Part shown: one piece after another, positions 55,042 to 63,826 of the stretch
How positions within the stretch are numbered: position 1 is the stretch's first letter
Layout: the number at the start of each line of letters is the position of its first letter
Origin: Flavobacteriaceae bacterium CG2_30_31_66
GTDB lineage: Bacteria; Bacteroidota; Bacteroidia; Flavobacteriales; Flavobacteriaceae
Reading direction: 5' to 3'
DNA: 64,000 nt
NCBI GenBank assembly: GCA_001873065.1
Contig: MNYM01000010.1
Coordinates: 41,373-105,372 of the forward strand
The notes under the pieces: generated by a model
What the model was told of the DNA's origin: nothing
What the model saw: the letters and a program-made list of their open reading frames with translations, nothing else
The model's database searches: none
Position numbers and translations under genes: made by a program

Positions 55042-55944
55042 TTAATGAAAAAATTTATCAACTACATAAACAATCTGAACCATGGTGATGTATAAAACAC
55101 TTGATAACATCAATTTTCTAGCATCCACATTTTCTTCTGATTTGTGCAATTTAAAAGCAAAATATAACATTATAAACCCTAAAATCGCAACAATAATTGC
55201 TGTTATTGGGAGAATATAAAACGCTCCTGATAATTTCAAAACCGGAATTATTGAAACCAAAATCATTATTGAAGTATAAAAAATGATTTGTTTTACAGCA
55301 TCTTTATCCTTAGCATTCATAGGAAGCATGTTGAAACCCGCTTTTTTATATTCTTCAAATTGCAACCAACCAATTGACCAAAAATGCGGAAATTGCCAAA
55401 AAAACTGAATCATAAATAACATTCCTGCTTCAATTCCGAAATGATTTGTGGCAGCAACCCAACCCAACATAAATGGAATAGCTCCAGGAATTGCACCAAC
55501 AAAAACTGACAACGGTGTTACTGGTTTTAAAGGTGTATAAACGCTCGTATATAAGAATATGGAAATTGCACCAAAAAGCGCCGTTTTAGGATTGATGCTA
55601 TATAATATAGCAATTCCAAAAACAGTCAATAAAATAGCAATTGTCATCGCAAAATTTATACTCATTCTTCCTGTTGGCAAAGGCCTGTTTTTTGTACGTT
55701 TCATTAATGCATCTGGCTCTTTTTCAACAACTTGATTAAATGCATTTGAAGCGCCAACCATAAAATATCCACCTAAAGCTAATAAAAAGACGGTCGGATA
55801 ATGAACAACATCAACAGCTAAAAAATAACCTGCAACAGATGAAAAAACAACACTCAAAGACAATCCCATTTTAGTGAGCTGTTTTAAGTCTGATATCAAA
55901 GTATTTTTGATGATTTTTGCTTCTGTTATTACAGTCGTATTCAT
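55042..55944 (-). CDS. ctaB: Protoheme IX farnesyltransferase (heme O synthase)
   Basis: Attaches the farnesyl tail to heme b to make heme O for the oxidase. The 300-aa UbiA-fold membrane protein has about nine helices; the first active-site loop is NAFNQVVEKEPDALMKRTKNRPLP and the second lies near WSIGWLQFEEYKKAGFNMLPM. The start at 55944 (MNTTVITEAKIIK) is preferred over one 21 bases upstream. First gene of the oxidase cluster; its upstream space holds a terminator of the previous gene. Confidence 0.95.
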   Translation of the reverse strand: MNTTVITEAKIIKNTLISDLKQLTKMGLSLSVVFSSVAGYFLAVDVVHYPTVFLLALGGYFMVGASNAFNQVVEKEPDALMKRTKNRPLPTGRMSINFAMTIAILLTVFGIAILYSINPKTALFGAISIFLYTSVYTPLKPVTPLSVFVGAIPGAIPFMLGWVAATNHFGIEAGMLFMIQFFWQFPHFWSIGWLQFEEYKKAGFNMLPMNAKDKDAVKQIIFYTSIMILVSIIPVLKLSGAFYILPITAIIVAILGFIMLYFAFKLHKSEENVDARKLMLSSVLYITMVQIVYVVDKFFH

Positions 55945-56013
55945 AATTTTCTTAAACGTGAGCAAAGATATTTTATAAATCTGAAAATACCATAAATTTT
56001 AACCTATTTGTAA

Positions 56014-56044
56014 CAAAAAAAACCCACTCAATAAATTGAGTGGG
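56014..56044 (-). terminator. Terminator between the 184-aa membrane protein gene and ctaB
   Basis: The perfect stem CCCACTCAAT / ATTGAGTGGG is followed on the minus strand by TTTTTTT. Confidence 0.85.
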
Positions 56045-56204
56045 AAAATTGCTATGAAAAAGAAAAAGTGTGATTTACTTAAAAACCACACACAAATGTA
56101 CATTTTATTTTTGAAACAAAACAAGTAAAAAAAAACTTTTTTTGTTAAAGTTTATTTTAAAACAAAATTTTAAATATTGTGCAATTTTTGCTTTTAAATT
56201 GTTG

Positions 56205-56759
56205 TTAGTTTTCGCTAAAACTTGGAAAATTTCCTGATTTTGGTTTCAACTTTTTCTCAGTTTTATTGAAATAATATAAAGTGTCCAATACTTTTTCATT
56301 TTTTGACAGAACATCTAATTTCAAATACAAGGAATTATGCTCAAAATAATATGTTCCGTTCTTTACACAAACCTCATTTGTGTACTTAGTTTTGAAAAGA
56401 AAAGAATTGTCATCAAACAAAATAATTTTCGCGAAAGATTTGTTATCCAGTATATATGAAAATTGCTGTGTCTGGCTTTTGAAGATTGTTTTGTCTTGAA
56501 ATTTCAATCCAACATAAAGTGCTACTAAAAAAACACCAAAAATCAACAAAGGTCTGTAATTAAAAAGCTCTCTATGAACTGAAATTTGATATAAATTAAA
56601 AAAAACAATTGCTAAAAAAGTGACCAAAACAGGAATTGACAAAAATGCCACTAACAAATAATCCACATCATTGATGCAATAATCCCCAAAATGTATAATT
56701 TTATAAAAAGGTAAAATCGAGAGGAGTATCAGTAAAACATATCTTTTTCTAATTTTCAT
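56205..56759 (-). CDS. Hypothetical membrane protein
   Basis: A 184-aa protein with three membrane helices in the first half (about 8-22, 33-55, 70-88) and a soluble, strand-rich C-terminal half (FAKIILFDDNSFLFKTKYTN...GTYYFEHNSLYLKLDVL). Not recognised as a family; the tail resembles small flavobacterial lipocalin-like or META-type domains only vaguely. It follows the MOSC gene by one base, so the two are co-translated. Confidence 0.7.
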   Translation of the reverse strand: MKIRKRYVLLILLSILPFYKIIHFGDYCINDVDYLLVAFLSIPVLVTFLAIVFFNLYQISVHRELFNYRPLLIFGVFLVALYVGLKFQDKTIFKSQTQQFSYILDNKSFAKIILFDDNSFLFKTKYTNEVCVKNGTYYFEHNSLYLKLDVLSKNEKVLDTLYYFNKTEKKLKPKSGNFPSFSEN

Positions 56760-56760
56760 T

Positions 56761-57318
56761 TTAAAAACCTTTTTTTAATTTCTGATTGATTAATAACGTT
56801 GCAATTGTAGGATTTTCTGGACAACTTTTTAATTGTATAAATACGTCTCCAACTTTAACAAAACCAGTTTGCAACACTTTAAAATAAACACCACATAACG
56901 TGGTGTTCCATAGTTTTTTTACGATCTTCATATCATTAAAACGTACACCCAGTTTGTAACAAGGATCTCTTTGCAAAGCTGCTTCCAAAATAGTTTCTCC
57001 CACTTGAAAAGTGTCTCCCACATGAATTTTGGTTTCATCTAAATCATCAATAGTTAGATTTTCTCCAAACATACCAAATTTCCATTCTAAATATGGGAAT
57101 TTTGGTTTCCAAAAATCATAATGTTTTAAAGAATATCCATAAACAGCTTGATTAATTCCCCCATGGTATTTTCTATCGCAAATCGAGTCGTTTTTTACAT
57201 TTTCAACATCAAGAAAAATCGGAAAATCGACAGGATATTTAAAAATTCCTGTGGTAACTTTTTTTCTTTTGTATGTGATTTCTTTTTTTTCACCAATATT
57301 AGTTGCAATAATTTTCAT
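56761..57318 (-). CDS. MOSC-domain protein (molybdenum cofactor sulfurase-like, YiiM type)
   Basis: A 185-aa protein with the MOSC core: VENVKNDSICDRKYHGGINQAVYGY near residues 35-60, FGMFGENLTI, and the conserved Cys in LQRDPCYKLGVRF, as in the YiiM/YuaD group that reduces N-hydroxylated compounds with a molybdenum cofactor. It lies 2 bases after the crotonase gene and 1 base before the membrane protein gene. Confidence 0.9.
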   Translation of the reverse strand: MKIIATNIGEKKEITYKRKKVTTGIFKYPVDFPIFLDVENVKNDSICDRKYHGGINQAVYGYSLKHYDFWKPKFPYLEWKFGMFGENLTIDDLDETKIHVGDTFQVGETILEAALQRDPCYKLGVRFNDMKIVKKLWNTTLCGVYFKVLQTGFVKVGDVFIQLKSCPENPTIATLLINQKLKKGF

Positions 57319-57320
57319 AT

Positions 57321-58091
57321 TTATTTGGTTGAAAAGTTTGCCAAAGCATTTTTTGTAAATTCTGATAACACCAATTCTCCAGTTATTGAGGCTCTTTGAA
57401 TCAATAAATCATCCCAATGTTGGGTATTTTCCCATAAAATTTTTTTCATGGCAATCAATGCTTCAAGATTGTAAGAAGCTAATTTTTTCGCTAATAAATC
57501 AATTTCAACATCCAATTCTTTGATAGTTTCAAAAACCTCTGCATACAAGCCTTTTTCTTTTGCCCAATACGCATTTTTCCATTGAGTAGCATCCAATGTT
57601 AATTCGCTCAAAGCTGCAACTCCCATTTTACGTTCGATGGCTGGTGCAATCACAAATGGGCCAATTCCAATCGTCAATTCTGATAATTTAATAGCAGCTT
57701 GTTCTGTAGCTAACACATAATCGCAAGCAGCAGCCAAACCAAGTCCACCTCCAACAGTTTTTCCTTGAACACGTCCAATTATAATTTTTTCACAAGTTCG
57801 CATTGCGTTTATAACATTGGCAAATCCTGAAAAAAATTGTTTCCCTTCTTCTGGGTTTTTGATAGCAACTAATTCATCAAATGAAGCTCCAGCACAAAAG
57901 GCTTTTTGACCTTCCGATTTTAAAATGATGACAGAAACATTTTCGTTTTTTGAAAGGGAATTTAGCTCATTCGTTAACCTCGCCAACAATTCACTTGGAA
58001 ATGAATTACTTGCTGGATGTCCAAATTCGATGGTTGCAACTTTTTGTTGAATTTTGGTAAATAAGCTTCCTTGAATTCTTATTGTTGGCAT
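57321..58091 (-). CDS. Enoyl-CoA hydratase/isomerase (crotonase) family protein
   Basis: A 256-aa crotonase. The first oxyanion-hole region is KAFCAGASFDEL and the second GKTVGGGLGLAAACDYVLAT; a Glu is present in IKLSELTIGIGP at the expected place. The reaction could be hydration of enoyl-CoA or 3-methylglutaconyl-CoA type; the family is too broad to decide. It begins a three-gene run with the MOSC and membrane protein genes. Confidence 0.88.
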   Translation of the reverse strand: MPTIRIQGSLFTKIQQKVATIEFGHPASNSFPSELLARLTNELNSLSKNENVSVIILKSEGQKAFCAGASFDELVAIKNPEEGKQFFSGFANVINAMRTCEKIIIGRVQGKTVGGGLGLAAACDYVLATEQAAIKLSELTIGIGPFVIAPAIERKMGVAALSELTLDATQWKNAYWAKEKGLYAEVFETIKELDVEIDLLAKKLASYNLEALIAMKKILWENTQHWDDLLIQRASITGELVLSEFTKNALANFSTK

Positions 58092-58161
58092 GATAAGGTA
58101 AATTTTATCAAAAATAAGTCTTTATTCTTAGAATTTCAATCAAAAAATTCTGAAAAGAAAT

Positions 58162-58202
58162 AAAAAAAACCTGCAAATCCAAATAATTTGAAACTTGCAG
58201 GT
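58162..58202 (-). terminator. Terminator after leuS
   Basis: The stem ACCTGCAA / TTGCAGGT with an AT-rich loop is followed by TTTTTTT on the minus strand, 29 bases after the leuS stop. Confidence 0.8.
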
Positions 58203-58230
58203 AAAGGTTATTTTAGATTCAATCGAAATA

Positions 58231-61224
58231 CTATTCTACGATATTAACAATTTTACCAGGCACAATAATTACTTTTTTAGGCGATTTGCCTTGCAATTGC
58301 GCAATTGTTTTTTCATGATTCAATACTGCTTTTTCGATTTCTGAAACTGATAAATCTAAAGAAAGTTCAAGCGTAAAACGCATTTTCCCATTGAAAGAAA
58401 CAGGATAATTTTTAGTACTTTCTACCAAATATTTCTCTTCAAAAACTGGAAATTCAGCCGTTGAAATACTTGTATCATGACCTAATTTATGCCATAATTC
58501 TTCTGAAATATGAGGAGCATAAGGCGAAATTAAAATCAATAATGGCTCTAAAATTGCACGTTTGTTGCATTGCAAAGCAGTCAACTCGTTTACTGCAATC
58601 ATAAAACTTGCCACAGAAGTATTGAAGGAGAAGTTCTCAATATCTTCAGTTACTTTTTTGATGGTTTTGTGAAGCGTTTTAAAAGCCTCCCCTAACCCCT
58701 CCAAAGGAGGGGAATTGTCTACGTAAAAAGTTCCGTTTTCTCCTGAATGATACAATTTCCAAAGCTTTTTCAAAAATGAATAAACCCCTGAAATTCCTGA
58801 AGTTTTCCAAGGTTTGGTTTGCTCTAAAGGACCTAAAAACATTTCGAACAAACGCAAAGCATCAGCACCATATTCCTCACAAATTTCATCAGGATTGACT
58901 ACGTTGTATTTGGATTTGGACATTTTTTCCACTTCTCTGCCAACCTTGTATGTACGGACAGCTCGCGAGCTGTCCCTATCATTTTCCTCACAAATAAATT
59001 CGGCATCCTTATATTCTGCCCTCCATTTTTTAAACCCTTCAATATCCAATTCATTGGATGAATTTACTAAAGAAACATCTGTATGCAATGGAGTTCTGAC
59101 AATCATTAAAAGATTCTCGTTATTTTGGTTTAAAAAATTATTTTTTAGTAAATAATTTTTAACCACTCTTTCAAAATCATCGTCAGAATTAAATAAACTT
59201 TTTGAAACAAGAACTACAGGGATTTTAATTAAAATATCATCATTTGATTTATCAATATCACATCCATTTTTTACAAAATAAGTTGCTTTAAAGACAAAAG
59301 CACTCTCCCCCAAAATCATTCCTTGATTAATCAATTTTTTCGCAAATTCATCTACAGGAACAAACCCTTTGTCAAACAAGAATTTTTGCCAAAAACGTGC
59401 ATACAATAAATGTCCTGTTGCGTGTTCAGAACCACCAATGTATAAATCCACTTCTTTCCAATAATTCAGTGCTTCTTTACTTGCAAATTCATCTGCATTT
59501 TTGGAATCCATATACCTGTTAAAATACCAAGAACTTCCTGCCCAACCTGGCATGGTGTTTAGTTCTAAAGGAAAAATGGTTTCATTATCAATCAACTGAT
59601 TGGTAACCACTGAACAATTTTTGCTGTCCCAAGCCCAAACTTCGGCATTTCCTAAAGGCGGTTTTCCATCTTCTGTTGGTAAGTATTTTTCGACTTCTGG
59701 CAATACAATTGGCAAGTGCTTTTCATCAATCATTTGTGGCATTCCGTCTTTGTAATACACTGGAAAAGGTTCGCCCCAATAACGTTGTCTGCTAAAAACT
59801 GCATCTCGTAATCTGTAATTTATTTTCCCATAGCCAAATCCATTTTCTTCTAAAGCTTCAATCGCTTTTTGCAATGCTTTTTTATACGACAAACCAGATA
59901 AAAAATCAGAATTTGCGATGACAGTTCCTTCTTTATCTGCATGAGCAGCTTCAGAAATGTCTACGTTTTCAAAAATATTTGGAATATCAATTCCGAAATG
60001 TTTTGCAAAATCATAATCACGTTGATCGCCACAAGGAACAGCCATGACAGCTCCTGTTCCATAACCAGCCAAAACGTAATCGCCAATCCAAATTGGAATC
60101 GGTTTTTTGGTAAAAGGATGTTCTGCAAAAGCACCTGTAAACACTCCAGAAATGGTTTTTATATCTGCCATTCTCTCACGTTCAGAACGTTTTGCTGTAC
60201 TTTCAATATAAGCTTCAACAGCAGCTTTTTGTTCTGGAGTTGTTATTTGTGAAACTAATTCGTGTTCAGGAGCCAAGGTCATAAACGAAACTCCGAAAAT
60301 TGTGTCAGGACGAGTCGTAAAGACGGAAATTTTGAATTCTGTATTTTGAATTTTGAATTCAACCATTGCACCTTGTGAACGACCAATCCAATTTGTTTGC
60401 GAATCTTTTAACGGTTGAGGCCAATCTATGGTTGACAAACCATCTAACAATCGTTGTGCGTAAGCAGAAATTCGCATAGACCATTGTGTCATTTTTTTGC
60501 GAATTACAGGATGTCCACCACGTTCTGAAACGCCATTTACAATTTCGTCATTGGCTAAAACTGTTCCTAAAGCTGGACACCAATTTACTTCTGTGTCTGA
60601 CAAATACGATAAACGATATTTCAACAACATTTCTTGTTGTTGTTTTTTAGAAAAATATTTCCAATCTTCGGATGAAAATTCAGGAATTTCTGTGTCGCAA
60701 ACTGCATTTACATTGATATTTCCTTCATTTTCAAAAATTGAAATTAAGGTTGAAATATCTTCAGCTTTTTCCGTATTTTTATTGTACCAAGAATTGAATA
60801 ATTGAATAAAAATCCATTGTGTCCATTTATAATATTCAGGATTTGAAGTTCGAACTTCTCTATCCCAATCAAAAGAAAACCCAATTTTATCTAGTTGTCT
60901 TCTGTATGTTTTGATATTTTCTTCAGTTGTTTTTGCAGGATGTTGCCCAGTTTGAATGGCATATTGTTCCGCTGGCAAACCAAAAGAATCATAGCCTTGA
61001 GGATGCAACACATTGAACCCTTTATGACGTTTGAAACGCGCATAAATATCACTTGCAATATAGCCTAAAGGATGTCCCACATGCAAACCTGCCCCTGAAG
61101 GATAAGGAAACATGTCTAACACATAATATTTGGGTAAATGAGAAAAATTACTGGCTTTGAAAGTTTGATTTTCAGCCCAAAATTTTTGCCATTTTTTTTC
61201 TATTTCTTGGTGATTGTATTGCAT
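58231..61224 (-). CDS. leuS: Leucyl-tRNA synthetase, with two in-frame palindrome insertions
   Basis: Charges tRNA-Leu; class Ia synthetase. The 997-aa protein has the HIGH-type motif GLHVGHPLGY near the start, the editing domain (about 240-440, with TRPDTIFG and GCGTG-like AGYGTGAVMAVP) and KMSKS at EKMSKSKYNVV. Two short stretches look inserted: DRDSSRAVR (about 749-757), encoded by a perfect 20-bp palindrome, and SPPLEGLGEAF (about 838-848), encoded by a GC-rich repeat. Both lie in surface-type linkers and keep the frame. The protein should remain functional, being the only leuS in view. Confidence 0.96.
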   Translation of the reverse strand: MQYNHQEIEKKWQKFWAENQTFKASNFSHLPKYYVLDMFPYPSGAGLHVGHPLGYIASDIYARFKRHKGFNVLHPQGYDSFGLPAEQYAIQTGQHPAKTTEENIKTYRRQLDKIGFSFDWDREVRTSNPEYYKWTQWIFIQLFNSWYNKNTEKAEDISTLISIFENEGNINVNAVCDTEIPEFSSEDWKYFSKKQQQEMLLKYRLSYLSDTEVNWCPALGTVLANDEIVNGVSERGGHPVIRKKMTQWSMRISAYAQRLLDGLSTIDWPQPLKDSQTNWIGRSQGAMVEFKIQNTEFKISVFTTRPDTIFGVSFMTLAPEHELVSQITTPEQKAAVEAYIESTAKRSERERMADIKTISGVFTGAFAEHPFTKKPIPIWIGDYVLAGYGTGAVMAVPCGDQRDYDFAKHFGIDIPNIFENVDISEAAHADKEGTVIANSDFLSGLSYKKALQKAIEALEENGFGYGKINYRLRDAVFSRQRYWGEPFPVYYKDGMPQMIDEKHLPIVLPEVEKYLPTEDGKPPLGNAEVWAWDSKNCSVVTNQLIDNETIFPLELNTMPGWAGSSWYFNRYMDSKNADEFASKEALNYWKEVDLYIGGSEHATGHLLYARFWQKFLFDKGFVPVDEFAKKLINQGMILGESAFVFKATYFVKNGCDIDKSNDDILIKIPVVLVSKSLFNSDDDFERVVKNYLLKNNFLNQNNENLLMIVRTPLHTDVSLVNSSNELDIEGFKKWRAEYKDAEFICEENDRDSSRAVRTYKVGREVEKMSKSKYNVVNPDEICEEYGADALRLFEMFLGPLEQTKPWKTSGISGVYSFLKKLWKLYHSGENGTFYVDNSPPLEGLGEAFKTLHKTIKKVTEDIENFSFNTSVASFMIAVNELTALQCNKRAILEPLLILISPYAPHISEELWHKLGHDTSISTAEFPVFEEKYLVESTKNYPVSFNGKMRFTLELSLDLSVSEIEKAVLNHEKTIAQLQGKSPKKVIIVPGKIVNIVE
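58686..58714. repeat. GC-rich palindromic repeat inside leuS
   Basis: Contains CCCCTCC AAA GGAGGGG (58696-58712) followed by a second CCTCCCC on the plus-strand left side. The element is far more GC-rich than its surroundings. The pattern recalls a short interspersed repeat that I have often seen between flavobacterial genes. It is in frame within leuS. Confidence 0.7.
58956..58975. repeat. Perfect 20-bp palindrome inside leuS
   Basis: GGACAGCTCGCGAGCTGTCC is fully self-complementary and much richer in GC than the gene around it. It encodes the DSSRAVR stretch just before the KMSKS region. Confidence 0.8.
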
Positions 61225-61244
61225 TCGAAATTCTTTTGAGGATG

Positions 61245-61252
61245 CAAATTTA
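61245..61252 (-). promoter_or_regulatory. -7 promoter box for leuS
   Basis: TAAATTTG on the minus strand, 20 bases before the leuS start. Confidence 0.5.
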
Positions 61253-61304
61253 CGGTTATTCTTTGGTTGAATAAATTTGAAATCCTATTAAATTATTGAA
61301 GTTA

Positions 61305-62186
61305 TTATAAAGTAGCACTACTTGTAACAGCAGTTCTATCAATCTTTTTGACCAAACCTTGCAACACATTTCCAGGACCAACTTCAATAAATTCAGAAGC
61401 ACCATCAGCAATCATTTGTTGCACAGATTGTGTCCATTTTACAGGAGCAGTCAACTGAATCATCAGATTTTTTTTGATTTCAGCAGGATTTGTAACTGCA
61501 TTTGCAGTCACATTTTGATAAACAGGACACATAGGATTTGAAAAATGCGTTGCTTCAATGGCAGCAGCCAATTCTTCTCTTGCAGGTTCCATCATTGGTG
61601 AATGAAATGCTCCTCCAACTGGCAATAATAAGGCTCTTCTTGCACCTTTTTCTGTCAAAGCAACACACGCTTTTTCAACTGCGGATGTTTCTCCAGAAAT
61701 CACTAATTGGCCAGGGCAATTGTAATTTGCAGCTACTACAACTCCATCAATTTCTGCACAAGTTTCTTCAACAATTGCATCGTCTAAACCCAAAACAGCA
61801 GCCATGGTTGATGGTGCAATTTCACAAGCTTTTTGCATTGCTAAAGCACGTTTTGAAACTAAGGTTAATCCGTCTTCAAAAGATAAAACTCCGTTTGCAA
61901 CCAATGCAGAAAGTTCTCCTAAAGAATGCCCTGCAACCATTTCTGGTTGAAAAGAATCGCCCAACACTTTTGCTAAAATCACAGAATGTAAAAAAATAGC
62001 AGGTTGTGTAACTTTGGTTTCTTTGAGTTGTTCAGCAGTTCCAGTAAACATGATATCAGTGATTGAGAAGCCTAAAATGTGGTTGGCTTTTTCAAAGTAT
62101 TCTTTTGCTAAGGCTGATTTTTCGTATAAATCCAATCCCATTCCTGTAAATTGAGCTCCTTGACCTGGAAAAATATATGCTTTCAT
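61305..62186 (-). CDS. fabD: Malonyl-CoA:ACP transacylase
   Basis: Moves malonyl groups to acyl carrier protein for fatty-acid synthesis. The 293-aa protein starts at MKAYIFPGQGAQFTGMG; a longer frame from 62288 would run through the promoter box. The active-site Ser88 is in VAGHSLGELSAL, the Arg region in LVSKRALAMQ and the His in GGAFHSPMM. It is co-oriented with leuS but about 80 bases away. Confidence 0.97.
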   Translation of the reverse strand: MKAYIFPGQGAQFTGMGLDLYEKSALAKEYFEKANHILGFSITDIMFTGTAEQLKETKVTQPAIFLHSVILAKVLGDSFQPEMVAGHSLGELSALVANGVLSFEDGLTLVSKRALAMQKACEIAPSTMAAVLGLDDAIVEETCAEIDGVVVAANYNCPGQLVISGETSAVEKACVALTEKGARRALLLPVGGAFHSPMMEPAREELAAAIEATHFSNPMCPVYQNVTANAVTNPAEIKKNLMIQLTAPVKWTQSVQQMIADGASEFIEVGPGNVLQGLVKKIDRTAVTSSATL

Positions 62187-62212
62187 GTAAAATTTGTTAG
62201 TGATTTGAGTGG

Positions 62213-62220
62213 CAAAAATA
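62213..62220 (-). promoter_or_regulatory. -7 promoter box for fabD
   Basis: TATTTTTG on the minus strand, 26 bases before the fabD start at 62186. Confidence 0.5.
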
Positions 62221-62324
62221 AGGATTTTTATGAGATTGGTTTCAGAAAGGAATTTTCGATTAAAAATAAGTATTATGAAGAAATTCATAAAATTTTTAAT
62301 TTTAAAAAAGAAATGACAATTATG

Positions 62325-62332
62325 TATCTTTG
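62325..62332 (+). promoter_or_regulatory. -7 promoter box for the RelE/ParE toxin-antitoxin pair
   Basis: TATCTTTG is a perfect box, 17 bases before the antitoxin ATG. Confidence 0.6.
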
Positions 62333-62349
62333 TATAAAGACATTTACTT

Positions 62350-62592
62350 ATGGATTTAGAAACAAGAAAAATATCATTTGTTCAAGAGTTTTTGAGACTA
62401 CAAAACGAAGAAATTGTTAGTGGACTTGAAAATTTTCTACGAAAAAGAAAAACTGAATTAGCAGAAAAAAACTTCAAACCGATGACAATGGAGCAATTTA
62501 ATTCAGAAATTGACCAAGCTTTAGAAGACTCATCAAATGAACGTATGATAAAAGCAACCGAATTAAAGGCTAAAATCAAAAAATGGAATTAA
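62350..62592 (+). CDS. Antitoxin of a RelE/ParE-type pair
   Basis: An 80-aa hydrophilic, helical protein (ISFVQEFLRLQNEEIVSGLENFLRKRK, then PMTMEQFNSEIDQALEDSSNERMIKATELKAKIKKW). The MTMEQFNSEIDQALEDS segment resembles the toxin-wrapping part of antitoxins paired with ParE-like toxins. Its last 10 bases overlap the toxin gene, so both are co-translated. Confidence 0.85.
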   Translation: MDLETRKISFVQEFLRLQNEEIVSGLENFLRKRKTELAEKNFKPMTMEQFNSEIDQALEDSSNERMIKATELKAKIKKWN

Positions 62593-62900
62593 CAGTTTTT
62601 TGGTTAGAACTTGCCGAAAACAAATTAGAAGATATTTACTGTTACTACTTAGAAAAAGCAGGGAAGAAAGTTGCTCAAAAACTTGTAAATGGGATTGTTG
62701 ATGCAACAATTGGAATTGAAAAACAACCAGAAATTGGTCAAATTGAAGAGCTTTTAAAACATAAAAACAACGATTTTCGTTATCTCGTTTATAAAAACTA
62801 CAAAATTATTTATTGGATTAACTACAAATATCATCGTATTGAAATCGCAAATGTGTTTGATACAAGGCAAAATCCTGAAAAAATAATACCAAAAAATTAA
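62583..62900 (+). CDS. RelE/ParE-family toxin
   Basis: A 105-aa protein with the family pattern: VFWLELAENKLEDIYCYYLEKAGKKVAQKLVNGI at the N-terminus, then FRYLVYKNYKIIYWINYKYHRIEIANVFDTRQNPEKI. The FRYLV..YKIIYWI..... IEIANVFDTRQNP end is typical. It may act as a ribosome-dependent RNase (RelE) or gyrase poison (ParE); the sequence alone does not decide. Complete. Confidence 0.92.
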   Translation: MELTVFWLELAENKLEDIYCYYLEKAGKKVAQKLVNGIVDATIGIEKQPEIGQIEELLKHKNNDFRYLVYKNYKIIYWINYKYHRIEIANVFDTRQNPEKIIPKN

Positions 62901-62907
62901 ATGAAAC

Positions 62908-63792
62908 TTACTTTTTCACAAGTGGATACAACTCTTGCTTGATAAAACCTTTTGGGAATTGTTCATCGCCTTCAAAACCTAATTCAATATCGCGTCCAGA
63001 ATGAGGAATGTAATTGGTTTTGAAAATGTAATCCCAAATACTTAGCGAAATTCCGAAATTCACACCGTTTTTTCTTCCTTCAGGCAATTCTTTTGCATGA
63101 TGCCAAATGTGCATTTTTGGATTGTTCAGAACGTATTTTAAATACCCATAATCCCAATTGATATTGGCATGATTTAAATGACCAATGGCAATATTAAAAA
63201 AGTGAACAATAGCAACATCTTGCGCCGTGAAACCACCCATAATCGCTAAAGGAATGTATTTCATGGAGTTATACAACACAGGTTCCATCCAATGATAACG
63301 CAAATGCGCAGCAAAACCCATCTGTTTTACAGAGTGATGGACTTTGTGGAAATTCCATAAAAATTCGTATTTGTGGAGTAGTGTGTGTGTGAACCATTGC
63401 ACGAAATCGATGATGACAAAAAACACCAACAAACGCGCCCAATATGGAAATGTATTGATATCAAACAGCTGAAAATCAGCAATTGAAAGATTGATAATTC
63501 CTAAAATATCATTGAAAAAAAGTGCTGCAGTATTAGAAAGTGCAATCAACACTATGAGATTCAATAAAAAGAAATTGAAAAACATATAAAACGTATCTAA
63601 CCAAAAATCTTTGCGAATAATTGGTTGATTTTTTCGCCAAGGAAAAACGATTTCTAAACCCCAAACAAGCAGTGAAATCAATATCAACCCATAAAAATAG
63701 TTTTCCCAATTGAGTTCCATTAACACTGATTTTTGGATGTAATTCCAATAACCAGTGTATGAATTTTTGATGATTTCTAGGTATTTTTCCAT
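62908..63792 (-). CDS. Sterol desaturase / fatty acid hydroxylase family protein
   Basis: A 294-aa membrane di-iron enzyme with about four helices. The His clusters are HTLLH, FHKVHH (in WNFHKVHHSVKQMG), HLNH and WHHA. These bind the two irons. The substrate is unknown; in flavobacteria such proteins are suspected to hydroxylate lipids or carotenoids. It ends 8 bases from the convergent toxin gene. A TATTTTTG box lies at 63819-63826 (minus). Confidence 0.92.
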   Translation of the reverse strand: MEKYLEIIKNSYTGYWNYIQKSVLMELNWENYFYGLILISLLVWGLEIVFPWRKNQPIIRKDFWLDTFYMFFNFFLLNLIVLIALSNTAALFFNDILGIINLSIADFQLFDINTFPYWARLLVFFVIIDFVQWFTHTLLHKYEFLWNFHKVHHSVKQMGFAAHLRYHWMEPVLYNSMKYIPLAIMGGFTAQDVAIVHFFNIAIGHLNHANINWDYGYLKYVLNNPKMHIWHHAKELPEGRKNGVNFGISLSIWDYIFKTNYIPHSGRDIELGFEGDEQFPKGFIKQELYPLVKK

Positions 63793-63818
63793 GAAGTTGA
63801 AACCTTTTTTGACTGAGA

Positions 63819-63826
63819 CAAAAATA
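63819..63826 (-). promoter_or_regulatory. -7 promoter box for the sterol desaturase-type gene
   Basis: TATTTTTG on the minus strand, 26 bases before the start codon. The remaining bases to the window end are AT-rich without a recognised feature. Confidence 0.5.

Noticed and set aside
58814..59155. Open frame antisense to leuS (113 codons)
   Set aside because: It lies entirely within a well-supported gene, has Ser/Leu-rich shadow composition and no family resemblance. The same applies to the other antisense frames inside sprA, maeB, tig and fabD.
58231..61224. leuS as a pseudogene
   Set aside because: Both palindromic insertions keep the reading frame and all catalytic motifs are intact.
61538..61999. 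153-codon plus-strand frame opposite fabD
   Set aside because: Its Leu/Gln/His-rich, low-complexity composition is the reverse-strand shadow of fabD codons.
62187..62288. Longer FabD N-terminus from 62288
   Set aside because: It would run through the -7 box and adds a sequence unlike the family start MKAYIFPGQG.
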